Of a stretch of DNA of 64,000 nt, positions 1-9,301 are shown piece by piece. The translations under genes were made by a program, and so were the position numbers. The notes under the pieces are model-generated. The model saw only the letters and a list, made by a program, of their open reading frames with translations. It did not search any database and was not told the DNA's origin. Source of the stretch: Balneolaceae bacterium (lineage in GTDB: Bacteria > Bacteroidota > Rhodothermia > Balneolales > Balneolaceae); assembly GCA_018401935.1 (NCBI GenBank), contig JAGYJQ010000004.1:62001-126000 (forward strand), in the 5' to 3' direction. How positions within the stretch are numbered: position 1 is the first letter of the stretch; each line of letters opens with the position of its first letter.

Positions 1-1705
1 AGTAATTATAGAACAGCCTAGGTGCATTTGGAGTCATTCGCTCGGTTTCTTGTAACCAGTAAAGGGCTTGCTTGGTCTGCTCCTCTAACAGATATAAGGA
101 GGCAAGTAGGTCAACATATCTTGGGTCAAGATTCCCATCATTAATGATTTGGTGCAACATGTTGATTAAATAGCCCTGGTCATCGCCGCTGTTCAAAGTA
201 AATTCAATACTTGTTTCAATTAGGTTACGCGATCGAAGTTGCCATTTAAGCAGATCGTAGGAGTGCTGAACTACAGCCAGTGTATCCTTTCTTTTGCGCG
301 CCTGAGCAAGCACTTCAGTCAGTGCCAAAGGAACAAAAACTTGCTGTTTGGAGGCGACCGCTGCTATGGAGTCTATATAGCTGGTATTCAAATAAGATCG
401 ATAAATTCGCTCAAAGGCCTGTAATTCTTCATCGATGGGAACATTTTTTTCAAAGGGATACCCCACTAAGAGTCGTGCAATACTGACCTCTGCAAATGCT
501 TTTTCAAAGGTGCTGATCTCCGAAGGTGGGCCAATTGGATTCGGATTTAAGTAGTTTTGTAGTTTAGGCAGGGACAAAATAGCCTCAAAAAAAGTATTCG
601 CCATAATTTTATGGCCCCGATCGTTTGGATGCAAATGATCTATAAACAAGCTTGCATCTTCTATTTTACTGGTTGATGCGTTTCGTAGCACAGCTTGAAT
701 AGGTACCAACTCGGCCGACGTTTCTTGGGTAATAGTTGTAAGAATACGGTTCATTTCATCAGGAGCACGAAAACGGGTGCCATCAAGCTCTTTGGCTTGC
801 AGAAATAAGGTAGCAGCTTCATCAAAAAGTCCCTCTTGATAGGTAGATTGGGCTTGCTCATACAAAGCCAAAGCCTCTGGATTATCACTCAAAGGAGCTT
901 GATCCTTAAGATTGGATGCTACTGTGCCTAAGAAAACAGGTACCCTATTTTTATCAAAGCGTTCTACCAGGTTACTCATATTCGAACGATATTGCTGGAT
1001 CCCATGACGATAAATGTCAGAGTCTACTGGAATATCCGATTCACTGATCACCTTCGCCATCATGGTACGACGTTCGCCAGTATCCTGATTTGTGCCACCT
1101 ATTTGTAGCGTGTTCTCAAGGAATTGATAAATCCGCCAGTCTTTAAGCCATAAAATTAATCGCTTTAGTCCGATCGAATTGCTAAAACCAAACTGTGTGG
1201 TGGCCGCTCCAAAAGATCCATAATATTCATTATGTCCTGCGTAGATAATCACCGCGTCTGGTTCATAGGGGAGGACTCGTTTGGATAAATCACGAATCAC
1301 ATACGAGTTAACCGCGGTCATGCCCAGGTTAATTACTTCTACCGGCAACCCTTGCGTATTTAGTAAAAGTTGCTGTTCCAGCTGATCTGCAAAGCCGGTA
1401 TAAAAATTATAGGGAAAACCTTCCGCACTCGATCCACCAAAAACAAATATCCGAAAGGAATTAGGGAGCTTCTCTTTTCGAAACGCATTTGGGGCAATTT
1501 CAGGGACAAACGAAGGAAAGTAGCGTTCGATGAATTTTGCATTTGCAATTAAATAATCCGGCGTGTTGGGTGCCTCTACGAATAGTTCCTGTTTTTCTTG
1601 TTCATACCCACCAATTCTAAGGGCTATTTCTACACCCAAAAAAAGAAGGAATGGAATTAATAAGGTTATGAACCAAAATGCCGCATTTTTGGCTTTTTCA
1701 TGCAT
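1..1705 (-). CDS. SGNH/GDSL-family hydrolase with TPR-like segments (3' end outside window)
   Basis: The minus-strand frame is open from the ATG at 1705 to the left edge, giving at least 568 residues; the C-terminus is missing. An N-terminal hydrophobic helix (about residues 9-24) suggests a membrane anchor or uncleaved signal. SGNH blocks are visible: FGGSSAEGFP (nucleophile Ser), GHNEYYG (block III) and DHLHPND (the Asp/His pair). The family hydrolyses esters of lipids or O-acetylated sugars; the substrate here is unknown. A helical stretch between blocks III and V (ALYEQAQSTYQEG onward) and one near the visible end (YVDLLASLYLLEEQ onward) look like TPR repeats. It lies downstream of the Asp-box gene on the same strand but behind a terminator-like hairpin. 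Confidence 0.8.
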   Translation of the reverse strand, partial: MHEKAKNAAFWFITLLIPFLLFLGVEIALRIGGYEQEKQELFVEAPNTPDYLIANAKFIERYFPSFVPEIAPNAFRKEKLPNSFRIFVFGGSSAEGFPYNFYTGFADQLEQQLLLNTQGLPVEVINLGMTAVNSYVIRDLSKRVLPYEPDAVIIYAGHNEYYGSFGAATTQFGFSNSIGLKRLILWLKDWRIYQFLENTLQIGGTNQDTGERRTMMAKVISESDIPVDSDIYRHGIQQYRSNMSNLVERFDKNRVPVFLGTVASNLKDQAPLSDNPEALALYEQAQSTYQEGLFDEAATLFLQAKELDGTRFRAPDEMNRILTTITQETSAELVPIQAVLRNASTSKIEDASLFIDHLHPNDRGHKIMANTFFEAILSLPKLQNYLNPNPIGPPSEISTFEKAFAEVSIARLLVGYPFEKNVPIDEELQAFERIYRSYLNTSYIDSIAAVASKQQVFVPLALTEVLAQARKRKDTLAVVQHSYDLLKWQLRSRNLIETSIEFTLNSGDDQGYLINMLHQIINDGNLDPRYVDLLASLYLLEEQTKQALYWLQETERMTPNAPRLFYNY

Positions 1706-1760
1706 ATTAAAGGTATTTTCTCGGGTTAATGTGAACTAAATGTACTCGAATTTTATACCA

Positions 1761-1796
1761 ATAAAAAAGCCCCAAGTAATAATTGACTTGAGGCTT
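1761..1796 (-). terminator. Rho-independent terminator-like hairpin
   Basis: On the minus strand a 10-bp stem (AAGCCTCAAG / CTTGGGGCTT, one G-T pair) with a 10-nt loop runs straight into a T-tract. It sits 31 bp after the stop of the Asp-box gene and before the SGNH gene, so it most likely ends transcription of the former. Confidence 0.7.
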
Positions 1797-1827
1797 CTGA
1801 TTCGAATTCTTGGTTTAAAGCTACCGA

Positions 1828-4800
1828 TTACTGCTCAATAGGTGGAGCATCCGTCTGCTCCAATGCAGTTTGCAAGCCCGGCATAACTTCCGATGCAAAA
1901 CGTTCAAGCTCAGCCTCAACCGATACAAACTCTTTTTTTCCGATTTCGAGCATGTCTTTGTGCATCTGAGTTGGGGCATGGGTCGATGTGAATAGCCCTC
2001 TCATACCTATAAACATACGGTCGTTTGGAGTAGGAGGATTTTTCTCACCGATTTCATTCTTAGCTTCACTTCCCTCTACCAATTCTTGTAGTTCAAGCAT
2101 TTGCATATGGGCTTCGTGTAATTCCCTCTCTAGCTCAGCAGAAGGGCGAAGGGCAAGACCATGTGCCGTTTGCATGGCTTGTAAATGGGTCATGTGTTTT
2201 TGAAGCTTTTGGCCAAACTGGGTCAATTCTCGTTGGAACGACGTGAGTTCGTTTTGGAAAGCCAGCATTTCGTCAAAGCTTGGACCAGGAATGCTGGCCT
2301 CACGTAGAGGAACCACCTCAAATTCAATAGGTTCGTCTAAGGGGGTAACCACGCCCTCTTTAACTTTGGCTAAATGCGCCGTATAGGTGCCTGGTACCGC
2401 CATGAAACCGCCACCGAACCATCCACCTCCGCCGCCACGTCGAGCGAGAGAAACCACATTTTGTGAGGCCAATCGAAGGTTCCATGTGGCTCTATTAAGC
2501 CCTTTTCTGGCTGAACCTTTTACGGTTTGAATCACATTTCCGTCCGCATCGGCTATGCTGATACGAATGTATGGGGCGGTTTCTCGCATTTCTTCTTCCA
2601 GTGCATCCCAACCTGGGAATGGAATGTCTTGATCGGCTGCAATGGCCCGCTCGGATTTCATTCTATCAGATTTTTTGCTGCTCAATCCTTCTTTTAAGTA
2701 GTAGGTGAAAGTGGCGCCAAATTCGGGGTTTTTAGCGGTAAAGAAAGAAGCTCCAGGATCAATTTCTACCGCACGTGGCATAAACCATTTAGCCGGACGT
2801 GTTGGGAATAAGTCAGCGTCTTTTGCCAGGGTTTCCTTCGAGATTTCCCGCAGTGGACTTATGTCATCTACGATATAATACCCTCGACCAAAGGTAGCAG
2901 CAACTAAGTCGTTCTCTCGTCGTTGTATGGTGATATCACGCACCGATATGGTCGGTAGACCCGCGTTAAATTCTATCCATTCTTTCCCACCATCAACGGT
3001 GAAAAACACCCCGAATTCCGTGGCTGCAAATAAAAGATTAGGGGCTACATGATCCTGAACTACTCTCCAAACAAGGTGGCGCTCTGGTAAATCACTAGAA
3101 ATTACAGACCAAGATTTCCCACGATTGGTACTTTTAATAAGATAGGGAGTAAAGTCTCCATATTTATGATTATCCAGGGCAGCATATACGGTGTTGACAT
3201 CGTGTAAATCGGCCCGAATATCATTAATAAAAGCAGTTGCTGGGATACCCTTTATGCTACCTACTTCAATTTTGTTCCAATTTCCCCCACCGTCTTCGCT
3301 TACTTGAATAATTCCATCATCGGTTCCTACGTAAAGTAATCCCTCCTGTAAGGGTGATTCTCCCAAAGAGGTGATGGTATTGTAGTTTGACATGGCGTTC
3401 ACATCCCAGGCATTATCCCAGCTTTGTGTGCGTCCCATAATCGGGAGGCTTATGCGCTCTTGATCGCGAGTAAGATCGCCTGATATCGGTGTCCAGGAGT
3501 CTCCTCGGTCATCGGAGCGCCAAACACGGTGAGAAGCAAAGTACAGTCTGGTTGGGCTGTGTGGACTCACTAGGATAGGAGCATCCCAGTTGTAGCGTTC
3601 ATAATCTTCCCCTTCCAGAGGTTGTGGCTGGATAAATGTGACGGTTCCGGTTGCACGATCGATACGATGTAGACCACCTTCCTGAGTTTCTCCATACACA
3701 ATGTTGGGATTTCCAGGCTCGGTTGCTGTGTCATGGCCATCGGCAAATAGTATGTGTTTCCAGTCTGCATTTCGAATACCCTCGCGTAAATCTGTGGCGG
3801 AAGGCCCTTCATGAGTCCCGTTATCCTGAGTTCCCCCGTATAGGTTATAGAAGGGGAGTTCGTCATCTACGGCTATTTTGTAGTATTGGGTGAGTGGTAA
3901 ATTTTCAATATATCGCCAGTTATCTCCATGATCAAAGGTTTCGTACACCCCACCATCAGAGCCAATGAGTAAATAGTCAGGATCGTCGGCGCGGAACGCC
4001 AATGCATGGTTATCTGAATGCTTGTTTCGTTCGGGTAAGTTACTGTAAGTACGACCGTGGTCATTGGAAACTATTGTGCGAACATTCATGAGATAAATGC
4101 GCCCAAAATGGTGGGGCGATGCATAGAGCTCCTGATAGTAATGAGGCCCGGTTCCACCTGAAACCATGTCCGACATTTTTTTCCAACTTGCCCCCCTATC
4201 TTCAGACATGTACAGTCCACCTTTGGTTCGGTCCAATTCTATAGCAGCGTATACTATGTCAGGTTGTTGAGGAGAGATGGCCAGCCCTATTTTACCTTTG
4301 TTGGATCCAGGAATGCCTTTTTTGAGTTCCATCCAAGTTTCACCTCCATCGGTAGATTTGTGAATGCCAGTACCTGGCCCACCACCCATGTAGGCTGCTA
4401 CTGTTCTATGACGTTGCCATGTAGCAGCATAAAGCACATCAGGGTCTCTGGGGTCCATGACCATATCAGTGACCCCTACCCATTCCTCATCGCCTAATAC
4501 TTTGGTCCAAGTCGTTCCGCCATCGGTTGTTTTGTATAAACCTCGCTCTCCTCCCGAACTCCATAGGGGGCCTTGTGCGGCCACCCAGACCACATCGGAG
4601 TTTTCAGGATGAACCACCACTTTTGATATATGCTCGGAGGCTTTTAAGCCCATGTTGGTCCAGGAAGCTCCAGCGTCCGTACTTTTGTATACCCCATCAC
4701 CAAAGCCAACATGCCGGCCACCAACATTTTCTCCGGTTCCAACCCATATGATGTTAGGATTGTTCGGGTCAATGGTTACGCTCCCTATGGAATAGGAAGA

Positions 4801-5076
4801 TTCTCGATCAAAAATGGGAGTCCAAGTGATACCGGCGTTTTCTGTTTTCCAAACGCCCCCAGAGCCAACGGCTACGTACCATAGATTTTCGTCCTCGGGA
4901 TGAATAGCGATGTCTGATATTCGTCCCGATGCGAAACCGGTGCTTACGCCCCTCCAGCTTAGGGCTGAGTAATTTAGTTCAGTGGCGTCAGGGCCTACTT
5001 GTGCAAAAGTGGAAGGAGTGAGCAGGAAGAGTAGTAAAACCCAACTCAATATCCACATTGATGTTTTTCGTATCAT
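1828..5076 (-). CDS. Secreted Asp-box (BNR/sortilin-like) beta-propeller protein
   Basis: 1082 residues. The N-terminus (MIRKTSMWILSW, then a leucine-rich core ending TFAQ) is a clear Sec signal peptide with cleavage near residue 26. The body holds at least eleven Asp-box repeats of the S/T-x-D-x-G-x-x-W type, for example KSTDAGASWTN, KTTDGGTTWTK, KSTDGGETWME, RSDDRGDSWTP and KSTNRGKSWSV, as in VPS10/sortilin and sialidase propellers. A region around residues 800-920 looks beta-rich and contains a Gly-rich run (RRGGGGGWFGGGF). Residues about 925-1007 form a Gln/Glu/Leu-rich coiled coil. Annotation pipelines often call this family glycosyl hydrolase, but no sialidase Arg triad or catalytic pair can be recognised, so a binding or peptidase-accessory role is equally likely. 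It is probably exported or surface-attached. Confidence 0.85.
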   Translation of the reverse strand: MIRKTSMWILSWVLLLFLLTPSTFAQVGPDATELNYSALSWRGVSTGFASGRISDIAIHPEDENLWYVAVGSGGVWKTENAGITWTPIFDRESSYSIGSVTIDPNNPNIIWVGTGENVGGRHVGFGDGVYKSTDAGASWTNMGLKASEHISKVVVHPENSDVVWVAAQGPLWSSGGERGLYKTTDGGTTWTKVLGDEEWVGVTDMVMDPRDPDVLYAATWQRHRTVAAYMGGGPGTGIHKSTDGGETWMELKKGIPGSNKGKIGLAISPQQPDIVYAAIELDRTKGGLYMSEDRGASWKKMSDMVSGGTGPHYYQELYASPHHFGRIYLMNVRTIVSNDHGRTYSNLPERNKHSDNHALAFRADDPDYLLIGSDGGVYETFDHGDNWRYIENLPLTQYYKIAVDDELPFYNLYGGTQDNGTHEGPSATDLREGIRNADWKHILFADGHDTATEPGNPNIVYGETQEGGLHRIDRATGTVTFIQPQPLEGEDYERYNWDAPILVSPHSPTRLYFASHRVWRSDDRGDSWTPISGDLTRDQERISLPIMGRTQSWDNAWDVNAMSNYNTITSLGESPLQEGLLYVGTDDGIIQVSEDGGGNWNKIEVGSIKGIPATAFINDIRADLHDVNTVYAALDNHKYGDFTPYLIKSTNRGKSWSVISSDLPERHLVWRVVQDHVAPNLLFAATEFGVFFTVDGGKEWIEFNAGLPTISVRDITIQRRENDLVAATFGRGYYIVDDISPLREISKETLAKDADLFPTRPAKWFMPRAVEIDPGASFFTAKNPEFGATFTYYLKEGLSSKKSDRMKSERAIAADQDIPFPGWDALEEEMRETAPYIRISIADADGNVIQTVKGSARKGLNRATWNLRLASQNVVSLARRGGGGGWFGGGFMAVPGTYTAHLAKVKEGVVTPLDEPIEFEVVPLREASIPGPSFDEMLAFQNELTSFQRELTQFGQKLQKHMTHLQAMQTAHGLALRPSAELERELHEAHMQMLELQELVEGSEAKNEIGEKNPPTPNDRMFIGMRGLFTSTHAPTQMHKDMLEIGKKEFVSVEAELERFASEVMPGLQTALEQTDAPPIEQ

Positions 5077-5487
5077 AAATTATCCGTGTTAGTGTTACGT
5101 TAGTGGACGTTTAACGGCTTAAATAAGCAATTTAGCAGCTAATGTGGAGACCATTTAACCGTATTTAGTTAACAGCCTCTAGTCCGATTTAGATTCATCG
5201 TACCAAATTATCGCAATCTTATAAATAAGCAAGGTGACTTAACGTAATTTTTCAATAATGGTGAATTGGTTTGCGCAAAAACAGAGTTGGTATAAATAAC
5301 TAAAGCGATAGTAAAAATCCGATGTAGCCAAAAACGAATGAGGAAAGGAATACTCAATATTTCTAGCATGGCATACATCAACCAGAAGGAGTGCTGGTAA
5401 AAGTGGTGATATCTTGTGGATAATTTGATGCGAGTAACTCCATAAGTTTGGTTATCTTTAGTCAACTTAGAATCAGTTGGAGAAACG
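5077..5487. other. Intergenic region with divergent promoters (Asp-box gene / purF)
   Basis: About 410 bp without a convincing gene. It must hold the promoters of two divergent genes. The only motif I can name is TAAGTTTG at 5443-5450, a perfect match to the Bacteroidota -7 element TAnnTTTG, but the nearest TTTG (5424-5427) is too close for a normal -33 box. A purine-rich TTGGAGAAA lies just before the purF ATG and may act as ribosome binding site. No riboswitch or PurR-type palindrome was seen. Confidence 0.4.
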
Positions 5488-6999
5488 ATGAGCGATAAGC
5501 CACGTGAATACTGTGGTATTTTTGGAATAGCCGATCACCCAGAGGCAGCTTTACTTAGTTATTACGGTCTGCATTCCTTGCAGCATCGAGGTCAGGAATC
5601 GGCAGGGATAGTTACCTCGTATTTTGATGAGGAAAAAGGGCGAAAAGTCATGCCCACCTACAAAGATTTTGGTTTGGTTTTAAGTGTGTTTGATAAACCC
5701 AAAATTTTCAAAAAAATCCTTAAAGGACGCTCGGCCATTGGGCATAACCGGTATTCTACTTCGGGTTCGTCCAAAAATCCGGCCAATATTCAGCCATTTA
5801 GAGTACATTATCGTTCCGGAAATATTGCCATTGGGCATAATGGAAATCTCTCGAATGCGAAACAAATAAGAGAAAAATTCACCAAAAATGGCGTGTTGTT
5901 CCAGAGTACATCTGACACCGAACTCATTCTGCATCTGATCGCACAAAGCAAGAAAGAGCAGCAAATGGATCAAATCTTAGATGCTTTAGGACAGATTGAA
6001 GGAGCCTTTTGCTTGGTCATACTTACCGATGAGGCCTTGGTTGCCGTACGAGACCCGAATGGGTTTCGGCCTCTAGCTCTAGGAGTTAAAGATGGGGCCT
6101 ATTGTGTAGCCTCTGAGACCTGCGCCTTCGATATCATAGGGGCTAAGTATGTGCGAGATGTTAAGGCAGGGGAAGTGTTGGTTATTCCTCATGACGCCGC
6201 AGAGAAAGGGCTAAGCCCTTCAGAGTTAATTTCCTTTCACATTTCACCTAAAGATGGGACTGCAACCTCACAGTGTATTTTTGAGTATGTGTATTTTTCC
6301 CGACCCGACAGTATGATTTTTGGCGAGATGGTGGATAAGATTCGTCGGAATCTAGGAAAAGCCCTAGCAAAGGAACATCCTATTCATGAAGTAGTCCAAA
6401 AAGAGACCGGTAGTAAACCTGTTATTATTTCTGTTCCTGATTCGTCCAACACTGCTGCTATAGGCTATGCTAGTGAAAACCAAAAAATGGGCTTCGACTG
6501 TAAATATGATATAGGCCTTATTCGAAATCATTATGTGGGCAGAACCTTTATTTCGCCCGGGCAAAAGTCACGAGAGCAAAAAGTTCGAACAAAATTTAAC
6601 CCGGTGAAGGGTGTGATAGAAGGGCGTTCGGTTATTATTGTGGACGACAGTATAGTTAGGGGTACCACCTCTCAGTATTTGGTGAACATGATTAGAGAAT
6701 GTAATCCTGCAGAAATTCATTTTCTGGTGAGCTCGCCACCCATCATTAGTCCCTGCTATTATGGGATGGATTTTCCTTCGCCTGAAGAACTCATTGCCAA
6801 TCGTTTTGACCGAGACATTGTTAAAATAGCCGAAGAGATTGGAGTGGATAGTCTTCGATATTTATCACCGGATGGACTAGTGAACGCAGTAAAGGAGGCC
6901 AATCCCTCAGAGAATGAGTACTGCACCGCTTGCTTTACCTCTAAGTATCCGGTTCCAGTTAATTTTGGAGCTGAAAAAGAAGAAAATGAGCTTGTATAA
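5488..6999 (+). CDS. purF: Amidophosphoribosyltransferase
   Basis: 503 residues. It catalyses the first committed step of purine synthesis, PRPP plus glutamine to 5-phosphoribosylamine. The N-terminal Ntn glutaminase begins after an 8-residue propeptide, so Cys9 (in REYCGIFGIA) is the expected nucleophile; HRGQES and the IGHNRYSTSG stretch follow. The phosphoribosyltransferase domain has the PRPP loop VIIVDDSIVRGTT. Cys263, Cys423, Cys479 and Cys482 (QCIFEY, PCYYG, YCTAC) match the four [4Fe-4S] ligands of the Bacillus-type, oxygen-sensitive enzyme. The ATG is preceded by a purine-rich TTGGAGAAA. engB follows after 23 bp, so co-transcription is possible. Confidence 0.97.
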   Translation: MSDKPREYCGIFGIADHPEAALLSYYGLHSLQHRGQESAGIVTSYFDEEKGRKVMPTYKDFGLVLSVFDKPKIFKKILKGRSAIGHNRYSTSGSSKNPANIQPFRVHYRSGNIAIGHNGNLSNAKQIREKFTKNGVLFQSTSDTELILHLIAQSKKEQQMDQILDALGQIEGAFCLVILTDEALVAVRDPNGFRPLALGVKDGAYCVASETCAFDIIGAKYVRDVKAGEVLVIPHDAAEKGLSPSELISFHISPKDGTATSQCIFEYVYFSRPDSMIFGEMVDKIRRNLGKALAKEHPIHEVVQKETGSKPVIISVPDSSNTAAIGYASENQKMGFDCKYDIGLIRNHYVGRTFISPGQKSREQKVRTKFNPVKGVIEGRSVIIVDDSIVRGTTSQYLVNMIRECNPAEIHFLVSSPPIISPCYYGMDFPSPEELIANRFDRDIVKIAEEIGVDSLRYLSPDGLVNAVKEANPSENEYCTACFTSKYPVPVNFGAEKEENELV

Positions 7000-7022
7000 C
7001 AGGTTTAGCAGGACTACTTGCC

Positions 7023-7610
7023 ATGTTTAATGATCCCGCAACATTTATTACTAGCGCACCGCGATTAGAAGACTGCCCACCAATGGACTTACCCGAGTTT
7101 TGTTTTGCCGGTAGGTCTAATGTGGGGAAGTCATCGTTAATTAACGCGTTGCTCAAAAGAAAAAACTTGGCTCGTACTTCCAATGTGCCAGGTAAAACCC
7201 AGCAGATGAACTATTATAAAGTGGGTGAGACCTGCTATCTGGTAGATTTACCAGGCTATGGGTACGCTAAAGTACCCAAAAAAGAACGAGAACGTTGGGG
7301 GGAAAACATACGTGTCTATTTAACTAAGCGAGAAACGCTTCGTTTAGTTCTTCACGTAATAGATGCAAGACACCCACCCTCTGCATTGGACGAAGATTTT
7401 TTTTACTGGTTAGCTACCGAACAGATTCCCTTTTCTGTGGTGCTTTCAAAAGCAGACAAAATCTCAAAGAACAAGGTTCAACAAGCCAGGACGAACCTTA
7501 AAAAACTACTATATAACATGAATATCGAGGTTCCTATTCTTTCATATTCTGCTGAGAATAAAGATGGAATTGCCGATATTAAAGAACTTATTAGGGAATT
7601 TGTCGATTAA
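7023..7610 (+). CDS. engB: Ribosome biogenesis GTP-binding protein YihA/EngB
   Basis: 195 residues, the normal family size. It is a small TRAFAC GTPase acting in 50S subunit assembly in the cytoplasm. G1 is GRSNVGKSSL (residues 30-39), G3 is DLPGYGYAKV, and G4 is SKADK, where most family members have TKADK. The ATG chosen gives the usual N-terminus (FITSAPRLEDCPP before PEFCFAGRSN). It lies 23 bp downstream of purF and 94 bp upstream of serA. Confidence 0.95.
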   Translation: MFNDPATFITSAPRLEDCPPMDLPEFCFAGRSNVGKSSLINALLKRKNLARTSNVPGKTQQMNYYKVGETCYLVDLPGYGYAKVPKKERERWGENIRVYLTKRETLRLVLHVIDARHPPSALDEDFFYWLATEQIPFSVVLSKADKISKNKVQQARTNLKKLLYNMNIEVPILSYSAENKDGIADIKELIREFVD

Positions 7611-7704
7611 TGAATGTGTTCATTAGCCATGATGCATGTTCCCTTATCAAACCGTATTATTTCATTTATTTTTTTTACAACCATAACTCTCACGAAGCCT
7701 CATC

Positions 7705-9294
7705 ATGTCATTTTCTGTACTCCTCCTCGATAATGTAGACCCTGTTTGTAAACACGTTTTTGAACAGCGTGGTATTAAAGCGGTACAACCCGGTACCCTC
7801 ACACTTGAAGAATTGAATGCATGTATTGGTGAGTATGATGGATTAGTCGTCCGAAGTGCTACCAGGGTTACTCCTGAACTTCTGCAACATGCCCCAAAAC
7901 TCAAGGTAATTGGTCGCGCAGGGGTAGGGGTCGATAATATTGACATCCCTGCGTCTACTGCAAAAGGCGTACTGGTTATGAATACTCCTGATGGAAATAC
8001 CATTTCAACGGCAGAACACACCTGTGGGTTAATCATTGCGATGTCACGAAATATCCCAGAAGCCGTGCAAACGGTAAAAGGAGGAGGTTGGAATCGAAAA
8101 GCATATATGGGGATCGAAGTTCATGGAAAGACGTTGGGGGTAGTGGGCTTGGGCAAAATTGGATCCGAGGTTGCTAGGAGAATGAAGGTTTTTGGGATGG
8201 AGATTATATCGTATGATCCATTTTCTACCGAGGAACATGCTCAAAACTTAGGGGTGAAGTTAGTGGAGCTTGAAGAACTTCTCTCCACAAGTGATTATGT
8301 AACCGTTCATACTCCACTTACCGAGAAAACCAAGGGGCTAGTTTCACTCGCTAACAAAGAAGGTCTTAAAAAGGGTATACGTTTAGTTAACTGTGCTCGC
8401 GGTGGTATTTACGAGGAAGCTGACTTGGCACAATTATTAGACGAGGGAGTGTTAGGCGGTGTTGCTTTGGATGTGTATTCAACAGAACCACCCACCGAAG
8501 AAATTTATCAGATGTTAGCTCATCCAAAGGTCATTTGTACACCACACTTGGGAGCATCTACGGAGGAAGCTCAGGAAAAAGTAGCGGAACAAATAGCTGT
8601 TCAAATGGCTGATGCGCTCGAAAATACCAATTATAAAGGAAGTATAAACGGTAAATCAATTGCGCTCTTAACTAACAAAGAGGTCCAGCCATATCTAATT
8701 CTTGCAGAGAAACTAGGTAAAGCTATGGTGCAATTATCACCTGAACAAACAAGCGAGTTAGAATTTGAATACGCTGGGGAATGCACCAAATACGCCGATG
8801 TACTTACCGATGGTATACTCAAGGGCATAGTAGGCGAGTACGTAAATGATTCCATTAATTTAATTAACGCACGTGTTTACGCGGATGAGCGTGGGTTTGA
8901 AATTAAAGAAGTAACCTCAAACAAAACCAAAACCTTCTCGGACTTGATCACGATTCGAATGCCTAAGAACGAAGATTACAAAAGTATTTCTGCCACTCTT
9001 TTTGGTGAAGGAGACTATCGAGTAGTCGACATCGATGGCTATGGCTTGGAAATGCGACTGGAAGGCGATCTATTACTTTATCAAAACGAAGATAAACCAG
9101 GTATGTTGGCTTCGGTAAGTGGTGCTTTGGCCAAGGAATCCATCAATATTGGGGCGCTTAGTTTGGGAAGAGCATCCAAAGGCTCAAACGCGATTACTGC
9201 GGTAGCCGTCGATCGCAAGCTAACCGAAGAAGAAACCCAAAATATTCAAGGCATGGATGGCGTAAAAGCCCTGCGATTTATTTCTTTGAGTTAG
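7705..9294 (+). CDS. serA: D-3-phosphoglycerate dehydrogenase
   Basis: 529 residues, the long (type 1) form. It oxidises 3-phosphoglycerate to 3-phosphohydroxypyruvate with NAD, the entry step to serine. The substrate-binding domain comes first, with VVRSATRVTPELL and IGRAGVGVDNID. The Rossmann motif is GVVGLGKIGSEVARR; the catalytic Arg is in VNCARGGI, the Glu in the ALDVYSTEPP region and the His in PHLGASTEEAQ. The intervening ASB domain (about residues 320-450) and a C-terminal ACT domain (LLLYQNEDKPGMLASVSGAL, about 455-529) are present, so serine feedback is possible. It converges on mnmD with only 7 bp between the stops. Confidence 0.96.
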   Translation: MSFSVLLLDNVDPVCKHVFEQRGIKAVQPGTLTLEELNACIGEYDGLVVRSATRVTPELLQHAPKLKVIGRAGVGVDNIDIPASTAKGVLVMNTPDGNTISTAEHTCGLIIAMSRNIPEAVQTVKGGGWNRKAYMGIEVHGKTLGVVGLGKIGSEVARRMKVFGMEIISYDPFSTEEHAQNLGVKLVELEELLSTSDYVTVHTPLTEKTKGLVSLANKEGLKKGIRLVNCARGGIYEEADLAQLLDEGVLGGVALDVYSTEPPTEEIYQMLAHPKVICTPHLGASTEEAQEKVAEQIAVQMADALENTNYKGSINGKSIALLTNKEVQPYLILAEKLGKAMVQLSPEQTSELEFEYAGECTKYADVLTDGILKGIVGEYVNDSINLINARVYADERGFEIKEVTSNKTKTFSDLITIRMPKNEDYKSISATLFGEGDYRVVDIDGYGLEMRLEGDLLLYQNEDKPGMLASVSGALAKESINIGALSLGRASKGSNAITAVAVDRKLTEEETQNIQGMDGVKALRFISLS

Positions 9295-9301
9295 TTCTTA
9301 C

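Noticed and set aside
239-486. Two short plus-strand open frames
   Set aside because: They lie opposite the cut-off SGNH hydrolase gene, whose minus-strand frame is continuous with clear motifs.
5443-5460. Complete purF promoter
   Set aside because: TAAGTTTG and TATCTTTA look like -7 boxes, but no TTG/TTTG lies at a proper distance, so only the -7-like motif is mentioned in the intergenic entry.
5208-5465. 85-residue minus-strand open frame upstream of purF
   Set aside because: It covers the purF promoter region, has no recognisable domain and no ribosome binding site; a single hydrophobic stretch in AT-rich DNA is expected by chance.
7605-7625. Terminator after engB
   Set aside because: AATGAA-TGTG-TTCATT is a neat hairpin over the stop codon but is AT-rich, short and lacks a T-tract.
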